DNA from: Dermacentor variabilis
Lineage: Eukaryota; Arthropoda; Arachnida; Ixodida; Ixodidae
Reading direction: 5' to 3'
Assembly: GCF_050947875.1 (NCBI RefSeq)
Contig: NC_134572.1
Span: forward strand, 125,977,605 to 126,041,604
DNA length: 64,000 nt
The translations under genes were made by a program, and so were the position numbers. The notes below the pieces were generated by a model. The model was not told the DNA's origin, did not search any database, and saw nothing but the letters and a program-made list of their open reading frames with translations. Below, in pieces: positions 10,147 through 22,345 of this stretch (positions within the stretch are counted from its first letter, which is position 1; each line of letters starts with the position of its first letter).

Positions 10147-12427
10147 TTAACATTGAAGCAATGTTTAGACACGCCATATTGCCAAATTTGTCACTTCTGT
10201 GTAGCCGACTTAAATTTTGTGTTAGCGACATCTCACATGCGGCTGCTTATGATACTAACTTTTTCGCTGGTTGATGACTTTTTGTCGGTTGTACTACTTG
10301 TCTGTCAGGGTGCCTTCCAAATGGCTCACTTTCTTGGGAAAGAGGTTGATTAAGTACAAATAGATAAATGGATATCACAAATTGTGTGAAGTAACCTATG
10401 AATCCTAATCTCCTAAAGAACTTGGGGTTCTTCATTGGTGAAGCTACTTAGTATGCAGAACTCTCGGTACGTGAAGATGTCATGAACCACCAAGGCAAAA
10501 TTACATATCGAGAGAAATGTGGTGCAGATGCCAATGAAAAGTGGGTCTTTAACCCACCATGATAAAAATAAAAATTGCGGAGCAAATAGACCATTTGTAC
10601 AGCTTTAGAGCAATGATTACACAAAACGTGATATGCTCAAACGAGTAAATGCTCGCCGCAGTGCCAAAGTAGGATGAGCGACATGCAGCATATATTGGCA
10701 TTGAACATGTCTCGTAACCGTTATTTTTTATTGTAAGCCCTCGCTGTCACACCTTTCCCTTCGGCACTCCCTTTACTGAAACGTGGCACTGTCTTTCCAT
10801 TGGTGTCATGTTGATAATGGTAACGGCAGCAGCCAGGCTGGTTAATGCTTGCCCCTTTGATTCCTGTGAGTTTAGTGGTAAAGAATATGGCTCGTGCGTA
10901 CATACACCTGTGCTGCAAAATTTAACGCTAGTGATTTTTTGGAGAGCTAATTTGTGTTAGGAAATTTCAAAGATGTGCACCATTGTGGCCTAATAACTAG
11001 AGCATTGGTGAGGTTGAAGACTGGGTGTATTGGTATGGAAGCTTGACGTTTAATTGCACAACAATTCGATGGGACACAAAGAAGAAAAATACACACAGCA
11101 GAATGCTCTGCTGTGTGTGTTACTCTTCTTTGTGTGCCGTTGAATTGTTGTGCGATCCAACTTCAAATATAGCATTGGGCTTCTTTGGTGCAGGACCGAG
11201 GAAGTGTGAGCTATTCGACAACATGCCAGTGCCTTGCCACACAATTATGGAAGTCGGAAGGTTTGCAAACAAAGCTTTGCTTTCAAATCCACCTGCTCAT
11301 GTAATACAAGCACTGATTGAAAGAACCATCATACAAAAATAATGGTGAAATCAATGGCCTGTGAAAAGTGTAATTTGTATATTGACGCTGTTGACATAAT
11401 AGGTGCCATACCAGCCTCAAAATTGTACTCGACAGAGCAGTTTGTATCCTATGTGAAGCACAACCACCCATTACATGCTGTGCAGATAACCAAGCTCAGT
11501 TTGTTTTGACGTGCTACACAACATTCACTATAATCTGTTTTTGATTCTAAAGAAGTGCCAAACACCACCTCTTTTTCAAGGACGTGATGGGAATATTTGG
11601 CGAGACCTTTTTACAGCCCCTCATAATGGAAGTGTGGCCAGCCAGCTTTGCTGGGATGCCTTTATAGATTTCTGCTCCTAATCATTGTGTGCTATCAAGT
11701 TGCAGAAGTCTATGCAACTGGTGCAAGGCATTACATGTTTCTATAGTCGGATACAACTTTAGGAGGCTGCGGAATCTGCACTTTAAGGCAGGTAAACACA
11801 AGCTTGCACCAATGGGCACGCACTCTAGACTGACATCGTGCCGCCAGACAAATACCTGCTCATTGGAGAGGGACTATTTCTTTAGACGTGGAGGCAATCA
11901 GCTGCTGCGCTTTGGTCATCTGGGCGGGGCCTCTCTTGTCTTCTGAAGTTTTATCCGACTGTAAAGGATGCTGCTTTTCATACAACACAAAAGGACAAAG
12001 TGTACAATTATTTGGCCTATGAAATAGATACATCAGAAGTGTGCTATGGAAGGGCTTAAGATGTGTGAAATATAGTACATGCAATTATAAGACAATGTTA
12101 AAGAATATGTGGTATCGAACATGCATGTAATGACACATTTGAATTGGGGAGTGTTGCAGTCATATGCACAGTCTGTAGGTGATAGCATTATTAAGCTCCT
12201 GCTGTTTCCTGTCTTCATTGTGAATTACACACAACGTTCATCTTGTGGCTAATCAACACACACTGTATTCTTGCACATAGAAAGAACAAACAGCACAATG
12301 TGTATGCTGCATTAGTGTATTTTTTATTTACATGGTCCAAGAGTGGCACAGGTTGTCTTACGTTTCTGCCTATTTTGAAGGGACACCAAGTGCATGTTAC
12401 AAGTCTCCTAATATGCACAGCACGGTG
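10147..12427. other. Mostly unassigned, probable interior of the decayed Harbinger element
   Basis: Lies between the transposase relic (+) and the Myb-like exon (-). It contains the fold-back at 11056-11154 and scattered short frames, none recognisable. If the element is real, this is its decayed interior. Confidence 0.3.
11056..11154. repeat. Fold-back (hairpin) repeat, arms about 47 bp
   Basis: The left arm starts GCACAACAATTC and contains GACACAAAGAAGAAAAAT. The right arm is its near reverse complement and ends GAATTGTTGTGCG. The arms meet around TGCTCTGCTG with almost no loop. Such fold-backs are typical of small MITE-like elements. A second locus of similar architecture but different sequence lies at 51697-51826. 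Confidence 0.75.
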
Positions 12428-12433
12428 TTTATT
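12428..12433 (-). promoter_or_regulatory. Polyadenylation signal AATAAA
   Basis: Reads AATAAA on the minus strand, about 60 bases after the stop codon of the exon at 12491-12652, the expected place for mRNA 3'-end formation. Confidence 0.4.
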
Positions 12434-12490
12434 GCAATAATTTCATTCATGTTCTTGAATAATAAACAAAATATTAAACTGAAAGCTCCT

Positions 12491-12652
12491 TTATAAGGTG
12501 CCTTTTGTGGTTTCGACAGGAGAGCAGTGAGGGCACCGATACAACTGTTGCAGAGCAGCCCTCAGGACCTCTGCCACACTCTCAAGAGCACGTGCCTGGC
12601 GCTCGCCTACTGCCACCAGGCGGTTGAGTGCCTCCAGCAGCAGAATGTTTTG
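12491..12652 (-). CDS. Possible last exon of a Myb/SANT-like Harbinger accessory protein
   Basis: On the minus strand a good splice acceptor (TTTTTTTGCAG) sits just before 12652. The frame after it encodes a leucine-rich helix containing LLLEALNRLVAVGERQARAL and ending in a stop at 12491-12493, about 53 codons. A polyadenylation signal AATAAA follows at 12433-12428. Leucine-rich C-termini with a GERQA-type helix are, from family knowledge, common in Myb/SANT-like proteins that accompany Harbinger transposases. The opposite, convergent orientation to the transposase relic fits that two-gene layout. No SANT domain is visible in this exon, so the call is tentative. Confidence 0.35.
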   Translation of the reverse strand, partial: QNILLLEALNRLVAVGERQARALESVAEVLRAALQQLYRCPHCSPVETTKGTL

Positions 12653-13367
12653 CTGCAAAAAAAGTGTATTGGAATGAATCAGCCGCATACAAACCATTAT
12701 TTACAAAGAAAAGTGCTCGTTGCACTATTAGTACTAAGTGCCCTTAACTGTGGAAACCTTTAGTGTAGTATGCATAATAAAACAATGTGTCGGGACAACG
12801 TTGCTTTATTTTTCATAACTGGGGTTTTCTTTTTCAGAGCCAATTGTCATGTTGATTAGTGTGCCAGCAGCTGAGGTGGCCCCACACCTTCACGAGTCTC
12901 TACTGTCGGCGCCACAAACCTATTTTTGTTCGCTGCAGAACAAATGCCTCACCCTACAATCCCGTCTTATACGAGCTGATTGCATCCTATGCCTACAAAC
13001 ATCATATTTTTGTCCCATTACGCAATTTTCTACCATCCTCGGCTGTAGTTCTCTCTCCTTGACATCCATTCTGTCATGCTTATGTAATCAGCTGTTATGA
13101 ATTGGCAACAAGTGATCGAATACGTGCATGGCCTGCCTGCCGATTCCTTTTTTTCCCCTATCTCAACTAGCATATCAGTTGCCACGGTTTACTACGCCAC
13201 TGTCTTTTTGCCTTAATGCTATCTCCAACAATTTTTGTTACTTCGCTTTCTGCACAGTCCTTGACATCTCAAGTTTCTTTGTTAACCTACGGGTTTATGT
13301 CCCATATTGCATAACCGGTAGAATGCACTGATTCTAAACTTTTTTAAGGATATCGGTAACGTGGCGA

Positions 13368-13604
13368 TCACGATTCGGTAATGCCTTCCATGTGCTGTTC
13401 AAACCATGAAACTTTTGTATAAGTTTCCTGCTTTATATCAGTACCTGCTTTTGATATTTCGCCTGGATAAAGATACTCTTCCATAAATTTTGCGGGCTTA
13501 ATGTCACTCATGAATTTCTGTTTTCTCACCAAGTTAGTGAAGGTTACCTTCATTTTTTCCATATTTTCGCGGGCCCACTTGCATGTAAAAGCACGAACAC
13601 TCAT
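13368..13604 (-). CDS. Hypothetical minus-strand frame upstream of the Myb-like exon
   Basis: A 78-codon frame, lysine- and glutamate-rich, with the stretch CKWARENMEKMKVTFTNLVR that could form an amphipathic helix. It lies on the same strand and 5' of the exon at 12491-12652, so it could be an earlier exon of the same gene. I cannot identify a domain with confidence. The spacing of W and K residues is only loosely like a SANT helix. It may be a chance frame. Confidence 0.2.
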   Translation of the reverse strand: MSVRAFTCKWARENMEKMKVTFTNLVRKQKFMSDIKPAKFMEEYLYPGEISKAGTDIKQETYTKVSWFEQHMEGITES

Positions 13605-16600
13605 TGGTTCTCACTGCCTTCTTTAAACTGCTGCACATTCAGTTCGTTACTACGAAAGTGTCTTAATCCGTGCACTCTTATTATGCTAAATATGAAACAG
13701 TAGAAATATACTCATCTGCAGTTTGTCGATGTCTCCTTCACTGTGTTGGTAGCGAGATCTATCGTCGGTACCACCTCCTTGTCGCATCGTAGCTATATAG
13801 GCTGTCTGCCTTTTGCCCACACTATGTAATGTTCGTGACGCTCGCAGTCACGCAGAGGGGAGGAACTCGGCGCACTCACAGAAGCAGCACCTGATAAGGG
13901 TTTTGTTCAGGATTGTGCCGTGAACAGTAGGTGCGCGTTGCGATCTGTAAAATCGCCGAAGCTATTGGGAGTCTTACGGGGTGCACGGAAAGATTGCTGA
14001 CGGAGGAACAGAACTATCCAAGAAATAGTGGTCATCGTCGAGCCTGATCACTAAGTCGCGCACTGCAAGCTCGTTGTACGAGTTTGTTTACACTGGGCGT
14101 CTTCGATGTTTAGCCGCCATGCTCGCCCGGTGAATGGATGTGATCACGCCACCACAGCGTTCCCTCGTGGTATAATGCGAAGCGTACTAAATTACAAATT
14201 AGTCTAATGCACATTCAGTGTACATGTTGTAAGCTTTAAAATGCTTCGAAACCACGTTAAACTAAATAATAATATTGTACTAAATGCGTTTGTTTTATAA
14301 CTCGCTTGTGCATGTAATGCACTCGGTGGAACGACAAACAAGTAAAAGAAGGCGCGACCATGCACCGACGGTATGATCACGTGAGCCCCAGTTTGTCGAC
14401 CGCCCAGAAGGCAACGCCCAAGGAATGATAGCCAGCCAGAGTGAATCTAGATAAACCAATGAAACTGGAGGCTTGTCGAAAGATAAACTGTGTCTTGGTA
14501 CCATTTGTGCTTTCATCTTGGGGTGTCGCCAGAGCTCGTGAAGATCCCGAGTTTCGCCAAACTCGGCGCATCCTGCAAAGCACCCCAGGCCCGACTAAAA
14601 AAATTAACCTGCGTTCTGAATGAAAGGACTTGCGTCCACTTGATCGCATAAGAATATAATATGCTACTTAAACACACATACACACGTACACCATAAACTA
14701 TTGCTTATGGAGCGAGCGAACGAAAATGGCTGATTGTGACGCCATTGCAATGTGTCTGATTCCTAATTGAGTAATTTGCGAGTACCGAAAACCAGAGGTT
14801 TAGAATGAAGCTTTTACACACTTCCAAATAACTTCCACACTTCGAAATAAGGAATCATAGACTAAACTGTATGTATATTGCGAAATTTCTGAGTGAGGTA
14901 GATCTCCTTTCTAAATAATTATTTTATATATGAAATGACACGGTTGGAGATAACGCTTTACTGAGCCTTGATAGATTTGGCGCAGCATCAACCTATGCAA
15001 TTTTTTGTAGTTAAAACAATTTCGTTTTGAAATCGCGTCAAGAACGCAGCGGAATCTTCGCGTTCACATGAATCACCCAGAGAGGCGGACCCTACTTTAG
15101 CGATATACCTCAGTGTCCCAATGGGCAAATAAAAATATTCACTAATTGTCTTTATAATTATTAGTAACCTTAGAGTACATGTTCCAATTGCGAAATTGAA
15201 GCCAAACTATAGGAAAAATCATATTTGCTTACCACAGATCCTAAAACCAGCACCAAGTTCAAGATACCCGCCCCCAAAATGTAGCAAAAATTTTTTGGCG
15301 CTACACGTGAGACCAATCCAAACTGCTTGCCACATTTCTTTTCTTTTTTTTTTTTAAGTGTTCACTGGGAACGCCAATATCTTTTGCCACAAACTTTAAG
15401 GGAGGAAATAGGGAAAGTTGCGGTAGTCTTACATTCTCTGCTAAGCAAACGTGACCTGCTTTGTTGATCGGCTTTAACTTCTCATCAGCAACATGCGTCG
15501 TGATTTCAATAACTGCGATGTAATTACTGAGCCTATTTAATTAGACCACCTGGTGTTGATATATACATATATAAGACCAGTGCTTTGTAGACGTTTGAGT
15601 GCCGTTTTTAATTTTCTAGAAATGGATGCCGATAGACGGATACACAGGTTTTCCCGAGTATTCGTGCTATCATATATTGTCAGTTTCTGCCGCAGTGCGA
15701 AGCGCGGGCTGGTATAGCAAGGTTTAGCGCTGCGCTTGAACATCTCGGGCGATGTTCTGAGTATATTCGGGTCCCAATAGCGCGGAAGCGACGTGCACAC
15801 GGGTGCGCCGAAATTTCGGGCACCTTGAAAAGCTTTAGCTCACCGTGCAGGGCCTGTAATGGCATCGCACAGGAGCCACTACGCTGGCCGTAAGGAGCTG
15901 TGCTCGTAAGATTGTACCGCTTTCAGGTTTGAGCGCTGATACTTTTTTTGCACTTTCGATATTTAACAGCGCGAAAAGTTGCGATAAAATGCACGTGCTG
16001 TGAAATGTTATGTCTCGTGAAATTCGTTTGCGGGGCTGCAGTTATCAAAACTCTGAGTAATAACTTCAAGAACGTAAGACCTAGTAGCCACAGTTTTAGA
16101 GTTCGAATAGTGTTGCAGTATAACCTGCATATGCGGCATGGATAAGCTTACAGCACACATAGAGCTAAATATATTCGGAACCCCGCCGACGTGGGCGGCG
16201 AAAATTCGCCTGGAGAGTCAACATAATTGCTATCGCAATAAAATTGTGCATGTGGTGCGAAATAGAGTTGCTCGATGAAGTCATAAAGAAAACAGTTCCT
16301 TCGCCTAATAAAGGACCACAGCAGCAATGGGAACAAGCGAGGCTCTGCCCGACTGAGCTGCTGAGACGTAATTTACAAAGGCGAGTTGATATCATCGTCG
16401 TCTTAAGCGAGAAGGTTCAACACTGCTCATAAGCATTTTGCCTGCAGATTTAACTTCCCCGTATTTGAGGATGCAGAAAAGCATGCTGTTCAAAGGCTGT
16501 ACGATTTGGCTGAAATAAAACAGGTGAGAAAAATAAAAACAGAAAAAAGTGTCTTTTCTTTAAAAGGTGAGTGTGTGTCTTTAAATTAAATGAATTCAGT

Positions 16601-19035
16601 CTTAAATTGCAACGTTGCTTGTAGATTCCTGATTTGTGGATACAAAATTCTTATGACAATAGTAATATGAGAACGTCGCACTAAATAAAACCTTCTTTAT
16701 TGAGTTGCTGCAGTTCGCAATGAAATGACGTCTCTGCTTTGTGGGTTGGTGCAGGTAGACAGCGCACAACAATATAAAGTGGACAATAAGCCAAACTTGT
16801 CGGCCTTGAGTGCTTATGTAAGGTAAAGTTAAGCAACACGGACTTAATGCACATCGCTTCCCGTCATCCCGTTTCATTATGCTTTTTCGTCCCTTTTCCT
16901 CTTTCGCGTACGCAGAGCAGCAGGCTAGAACAAACTAGCTTACGTCTGCCTAACCGCATTTATTACAATACATTATGTTTCTCTCCTCTCTTAAACAGTT
17001 ACGGATATTGCAAACAAGCCTTTTTCCAGTCGCATATTGAAACTATCTCCGCGGGTAAGATGTGTTTGAATGGGGAAACGGGAGATGGCGGCCCGAGGAA
17101 AAAGAACTTTGCAAGTGCAGAAAAAAAGCCGTTTGACAAAGCGGTCGACGGACACACGACAGACACTATAAGAAAGAAAAAGTGCTATCTCTACACACAA
17201 TAAATACTCAAACTATATAGCTTGTCCGATCACAGCTTAAGCACCCGAAACCGTGCGACGTCTGTTCCGTTCGCACTCGGTGGTGCGCTGCTCGTTCTAT
17301 AGATGCACGGTGAGTGTCCGCATAGGAGAGCTCGCGGGCTTCAGGAGCACGTTACGGGTGTGTGGTTGGGTGGGAGGGGTAGGTGAGGGAGTGAGGAGAT
17401 TGTTCATGAGTGGGCTCGTCGAAGAGGGGAGTTAGCAGCTCCCCTTAGCGGCGTCTCTCTCGTGACTCCTGAACACGCTGTCGGCGGTGATTGACAAGGA
17501 CAAACATAGCTGCGAGCCCCCTTCCTCAAAAACAAAGCTGCGAGGAGCAAAACCTTTCGCACGTTCACTGCTGCGAACTACACGAATACATGATGCGGAG
17601 AGCTAAGGCGGTTGCGCCTCGGGGACACACTGGCAACGAGCCCGAAGCGGATGCTTCTTTGTAGGTGCGGCGTAGTGAGGCCGCCAAATACAGCCACCCG
17701 CCAGAGAACTGTAACGCGTCAGAAATGCTTTAGATTTGATAAGCTGTGACGTTTGCATGCCGCAGTGGCTAAGTCAGCCACTCACTACAACCATAGCTTC
17801 AGATTTTCGCCGCAACAATGTCAGTGACGGGTGGCAAAGTGAACTTCGCTTTGTGATCGGTGCTCATATGGATGTTTAAAAAAAGCATTAAATCAATGGT
17901 ACCAATAGCAAGTCTCTCACTTTAATGTTATATGCGTGAGATGTTTGTAGGGCTATGTCTGGCGATCCTTTAGTCTCTTTGTTGCGAAATCTGTGGTTCT
18001 TTCATCTATTTCTTACGTCCTTACGTACTCCAGACAGAGCATGTTCCTTGCTCGGAATTGGAGACATCGCCAGAGTGAGAACTCCTGTTGCCAGAGTGAG
18101 AACTCCTCCGCCAGAACTCCTGCTGTAACCTGATTGTTCTTGTAGTAGGTGAAGTATCTGCAGATAAAAGAGGAATCACTATATAAACATAATACACGTT
18201 TTCTTAGTTCCATCTATTGTGATAACACGGATAAGCTAGTTCGGACATCAGCGGACTATAAAAGATATTGTGATGCCTTGGCAAGTTGGAAAATGTAGTG
18301 AGTAAACACTTTCGGCTACGCTGCAGTTTACTATTCAGAGCTTCATTGTCACTAGTCCAAAGCCGCTAGGAGTGCAGGCCAGTGTATGGGTTTGTTGAAA
18401 TCTAGACCTAATAAAGGAGCTTTGATACACATATTCCTCATTTGTATGCCACATGACGCTATAAACATTGCTCAACTAAGTAAAAGAAAATTAACGTCTT
18501 ACTTACTTCACGGCACATATTGAAATTTAAGAATGGTAAACTATGAGCTCGCAATGTATATACACTTTGGATAAATTCCCATAATGACACCAGTTTGTAG
18601 ATATGTGCCATCAAACTCGCCATAAAAATGCGCTGTTGTTCCATTTACTTTTTTTTAACAGAACGCTCCTTCATGCATTGAAGCTGTAATTGAACGCCGT
18701 GTATATTGTACCACACTTTGGGAAATAACTTCTGCTCCTCGCTTACGTCCTTTCCTGTTAAATATATACAAGTCTTCAAAATAACTTCTCGCAAATGGTG
18801 TTATCCTGGAGATTCGCTTCAAGTGGATACGTCTTGCAATCTCACCGGCTGCAATCTGCAATTTACAGTATGTGCAGTAAAGTAATCAATGAAGTAGTTA
18901 AATACGGAGGTTTTGTTGATTAGCTGATTAGTTGTTTCAGTTTCTCGTGCTGGTAATGCCCGCCTCTTCGAATTAACCAGCTCAAGGACAAGAATTATGC
19001 TAAACGCGACAGGTGTTTTTTTTTTAATTCCGAAA
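13605..19035. other. Unassigned non-coding DNA
   Basis: No gene, LINE, SINE or terminal inverted repeat is recognised across about 5.4 kb. Small features only: a 2.5-copy repeat of GCCAGAGTGAGAACTCCT at 18068-18120 and AT-rich tracts. It could contain very old, unrecognisable repeats. Confidence 0.4.
18068..18120. repeat. Short tandem repeat, about 21-bp period
   Basis: GCCAGAGTGAGAACTCCT occurs twice with a 2-3-base spacer, followed by a shorter third copy GCCAGAACTCCT. Confidence 0.75.
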
Positions 19036-19039
19036 AGCT

Positions 19040-19345
19040 TAAATATGATTACCCCCTATATACCGAGTTCCCCAGCTTACCTGGACCCATGTTTAACAAA
19101 AAAGAGAACCAAAAGGTCTAGAGAAATCATACCAACTGCATATTAGGGGTAGTTGTGTGTATTTAGAGCTAGTATTCTTTCACCGCTAAACATTGATTAA
19201 TTCATTTTCTTTGTTCCACTTTTTAATAATTGCTTGAACCTCTAACATGTCAACTATAAAGTTGTAGAGCGCCTCAAATAACCTCAGATTCAGGCATTTT
19301 TTACGTGCTAAAGTTATCTTGGTTGCTCTTGCGAAAAAAAAAAAC
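19040..19345 (+). repeat. Unassigned dispersed repeat, copy A
   Basis: This segment aligns by eye, as the reverse complement, with 22065-22345. Shared words include AGAAATCATACCAACT, TTGTAGAGCGCCTCAAA and TATAAAGTTGTAGAGCGCC, with perhaps 75-80% identity. No coding frame, terminal inverted repeat or tRNA head was seen. The two copies bracket the RTE LINE in opposite orientation. Confidence 0.7.
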
Positions 19346-19532
19346 AGTCCACGAAATATAAAATAAAGAAACTACGTTATGGGGCGCTCTCGCGACTGTT
19401 ATTGTGCTGAGCTCAAGTGCGCAATGGGTGAATAAGTATCGCCGCAGTCTGACGGTGCAAAAAAAAAAAAAAAATGACTCTTTCTCTCTTTTGGACGAGT
19501 TCACCCGACGTAGAAGCTTATTAGGTCATTTT

Positions 19533-19572
<40 letters not shown>
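19533..19572. repeat. (ATC)n microsatellite, RTE tail
   Basis: About 12-13 tandem TCA/ATC units form the 3' tail of the minus-strand RTE copy. Confidence 0.9.
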
Positions 19573-19573
<1 letters not shown>

Positions 19574-19862
19574 GGCTACGCCCACGGCAAGGCCTAGGCC
19601 TCTACCATACTTCTCCAGCTGGTTGTGGTGAGAAAAGGTTTATTGGCGGCTCCTAATGTAAAGGCACAATAACCGGGAACGGCGAGGCAGTCCGAAGCAC
19701 TGTCCAAACGGACGCCAGCAATCAACAGCGCGAGCCGAGACGAGCCGCGCGTTGGCGATGCGGCTGGGCCGCGAGGCGCGTCTTCTTCTTCACAGTGGCC
19801 ATGTTGTCCCTGCACACTTCCTAATCTCATCCGCCCACCTAAATTTCTGCCGCCCTCTCATA

Positions 19863-20323
19863 CTCCTACCGTATGGTAGGAGTACGAGTGCGCATACTCC
19901 TACCGTATGGAAATGGCCGAGAGCCCGATGTGCGACTCCTGTGGGTGCGAGGAAACAATCGGACACCTATTGTGTACCTGCCCTCGTTACGATGTCCAGC
20001 GCCTCTCTCTGTGGGCAACTTTACACCGACTGGACTGGAGACCGTTCACCGAGTCAAAGATACTCTAACCGTGGCCACACCCGTCACTGGCACGAAAAGC
20101 GATTCGTGCAATGGTGCAGTATTTGAAGTGCACCGGTTTAAGAGACCGTTTATAGTGTCCTTGTGTATGATGTCCCTTCTACACGTACTCAGTGCTCACT
20201 CTCTCCCTTTCTTCCTCTTTCTATTCCCCTTCCCCCACCCCCAGTGAAGGGTAGCGAACCGGATGCTGTTCTGGTTTACCTCCCTGCCTTTCTTATCCTT
20301 GTTTTCTCTTCTCTCTGTCTCTC
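19863..20323 (+). mobile_element. 3' end of an I-group LINE inserted in the RTE
   Basis: A plus-strand frame at about 19920-20055 contains the cysteine-histidine knuckle CDSCGCEETIGHLLCTCP and then LDWRPFTESKIL before a stop. Degenerate AIRAMVQYLKCTGL follows. This is the C-terminal signature of I-group LINE polymerases. A pyrimidine-rich 3' region (TCTCTCCCTTTCTTCCTC, later CTCTCTGTCTCTC) ends the insert rather than poly(A). A near-perfect 15-bp duplication, TGCCGCCCTCT(C/G)ATA, lies at 19848-19862 and 20324-20338. The 5' junction is unusual: CATACTCCTACCGTATGG is present twice, at 19859-19876 and 19893-19910. Confidence 0.75.
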
Positions 20324-20423
20324 TGCCGCCCTCTGATACGCTTCTCTTCCCTTGTAATCCAGTGCGTAACCCTTAATGACCATCGGTTATCTTCCCTACT
20401 CATTACATGTCCTGTCCATGCCC

Positions 20424-21720
20424 CCCCTCATTTCTTTTTCTTGATTTCAACTAAGATGTCATTAACTCGTGTTGGTTCCCTCACCCAATCTGCTCTTTTC
20501 ATATCCCTTAACGTTACGCCCATCATTATTCTTTCCATAGCTCGTTGCGTCGTCCTCAATTTAAGTAGAACCCTTTTCGTAAGCCTCGAGGTTTCTGCCC
20601 CGTACGTGAGTACTGGTAAGACACAGCTGTTACACAGTTTTCTCTTGAGGGATGATGGCAACCTGCTGTTTATGATCTGAGAATTCCTGCCTAACGCACC
20701 CTAGCCCATTTTTATTCTTCTGGTTATTTCAGTCTCATGATCCGGATCCGCGGTCTCTACCTGCCCTAAGTAGATGTATACCATTACCATTTGCAGTGCC
20801 TCGCTACCTGTCGTAAATTGATGTTCACTTGCGAGACTATTAAACATTAGTTTAATGCAAATACATTTTAGACACACCCTTCTACTTTGCCTGTCCAGGT
20901 CAGTGAGCATGCATTGCAACTGGTCCTCTGAGCTACTAAGTGGGGCAATATCATCAGTGAATCGCAGGTTACTAAGGTATTGTCCATTAACTCTTATCCC
21001 CAATTATTCACAATCCAGGTGTCATAATACCTCCTGTAAACACGCTGTGAATAGCATTAGAGAGATCGTATCCCCCTGCCGGACGCCTTTCTTTATTGGG
21101 ATTTTGTTGCTTTCTTTATAGAGGATTGCGGTGGCTGTGGAGCCGCTATAGATATCGTTCAGTATTTTTACATACGGCTCGTCTACATCGTGATTCCGTA
21201 ATGCCTCCATGACTGCTGAGATTTTGACGGAATCAAACGCTTTCCCTTAATCAATGAAAGCTACGTATAACGGTTAGTTATATTCCGCACATTTTTCTAT
21301 CACTTGATTGATAGTGTGAATATGGTCTATCGTTGAGTAGCCTTTACGAAATCATGCCTGGTCCTTCGGTTGACAGAAGTCTAAGGTGTTACTGATTTTA
21401 TTTGCGACTACCTTAGTAAATACTTTGTAGGCAACGGATGGCAAGCTGACCGGTCTATAAAGTCTTTGGCGTCCCCTTTCTTATGGATTAGGATGATGTT
21501 GGCGTTCTTCCAGGATTCCAGTACGCTCGAAGTCATGAGGAATTGCGTATACAGGGTGGCTAGTTTTTCTAAAACAATCTGCCCACCATCCTTCTACAAA
21601 TCAGCTGTTACCTGATCGTCCCCAGCTGCCTTTCCCCTTTGCATAGCTTCCAAGGCTTTCTTTACTTCTTCTGGCTTTACTTGTGGGAACTCAAATTCCT
21701 CTAGGCTATTCCCTCTTCCT
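20424..21720 (-). pseudogene. RTE-like reverse transcriptase relic
   Basis: On the minus strand, three partly overlapping frames together cover much of an RT domain. One includes AVMEALRNHDVDEPYVKIL and GVRQGDTISLMLFTACL. A second has NGQYLSNLRFTDDIAPLSSS. A third has LPVLTYGAETSRLTKRVLL, QRAMERIMMGVTLRDMKRAD and DILVEIKKKK. The catalytic FADD is altered to FTDD with both aspartates kept. In-frame stops, for example before HLDCE and inside the palm, show long inactivity. The upstream endonuclease domain is absent, as expected for 5' truncation during target-primed reverse transcription. Confidence 0.75.
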
Positions 21721-21725
21721 TTATA

Positions 21726-22064
21726 CAACGGGCAAATTGCTGAGGGAGTCGTCGAATTCCATCGTTCTCTCGCGGTTCACCCTTTCCTTCCTTGAAACAG
21801 AACGAAATGTCGTTTCCTTTTCTTTTGAAGTCTTGCACACTTCATCAGCCCTCGGCCAGTAGCACGCATTAGCGCCATTATGCGACGAGAGCAGGAAGCT
21901 CAGATGCCTACTATCGGCGTAACGCCCGGCCAATTCCCCGTGGCCACAGTCGGACTCCGACCGTGCCTGTTCCCCCATTACACACAGAGCACAGTACAAT
22001 AGCAGTCGCGCTAACGCCCTATCACCTGTATTTTTTTGGTATTTCGCTGGTTTCTGCTTTATCT
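21726..22064. other. Unassigned DNA between the RTE and repeat copy B
   Basis: A minus-strand frame of 92 codons (21721-21999) is open but shows no recognisable domain. No repeat partner was found inside the window. Confidence 0.3.
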
Positions 22065-22345
22065 CGGCAAAAACAACCAGGCTAATATCAGCACGAAAAA
22101 TTGTTTGAATCCGACGTGTTTGAGGCGCTCTACAACTTTATAATTACCACATTAGAGATTCAAGTAATAATTAAAAAGGTTGACCAAATAAATAAAATTA
22201 GTTAATAATATTTAGTGATAATTAAAATACTGGTTTCATCTACCCACGACTACCGCTAATATGAAGTTGGTATGATTTCTGTAAAGCTCTTGGCCTTTTT
22301 TAAATCTTAGTCCAAGTTTGCTTGGACTCCCGGTATCTCGAATGT
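22065..22345 (-). repeat. Unassigned dispersed repeat, copy B (inverted relative to copy A)
   Basis: Reverse-complement partner of 19040-19345, sharing GGCGCTCTACAACTTTATA and AGTTGGTATGATTTCT. Copies A and B face opposite ways about 3 kb apart, so the RNA or DNA between them could in principle form a large stem-loop. Confidence 0.7.

Larger units (their letters stand above)
19533..21725 (-). mobile_element. RTE-like LINE (minus strand), 5'-truncated, with a nested insertion
   Basis: Read on the minus strand this runs from the middle of an RT-containing protein (near 21720) to a TGA/ATC simple-repeat tail at 19533-19572. Motifs in order are an RT palm start, GVRQGDTIS, FTDDI (mutated from FADDI) and the thumb/C-terminal block VLPVLTYGAET. 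Next comes the 3' end with GTGGGCGTAGCCAGG beside the tail. Several stops and frameshifts make it non-functional. The segment 19863-20323 is foreign: a second LINE inserted with a target duplication near TGCCGCCCTCTCATA. The copy at 44741-47576 is a less damaged relative. The RTE label rests on the RT block style and the simple-repeat tail. Confidence 0.8.

Noticed and set aside
13368..13604. Confident SANT-domain exon
   Set aside because: The tryptophan and lysine spacing is only suggestive; kept as a low-confidence hypothetical instead.
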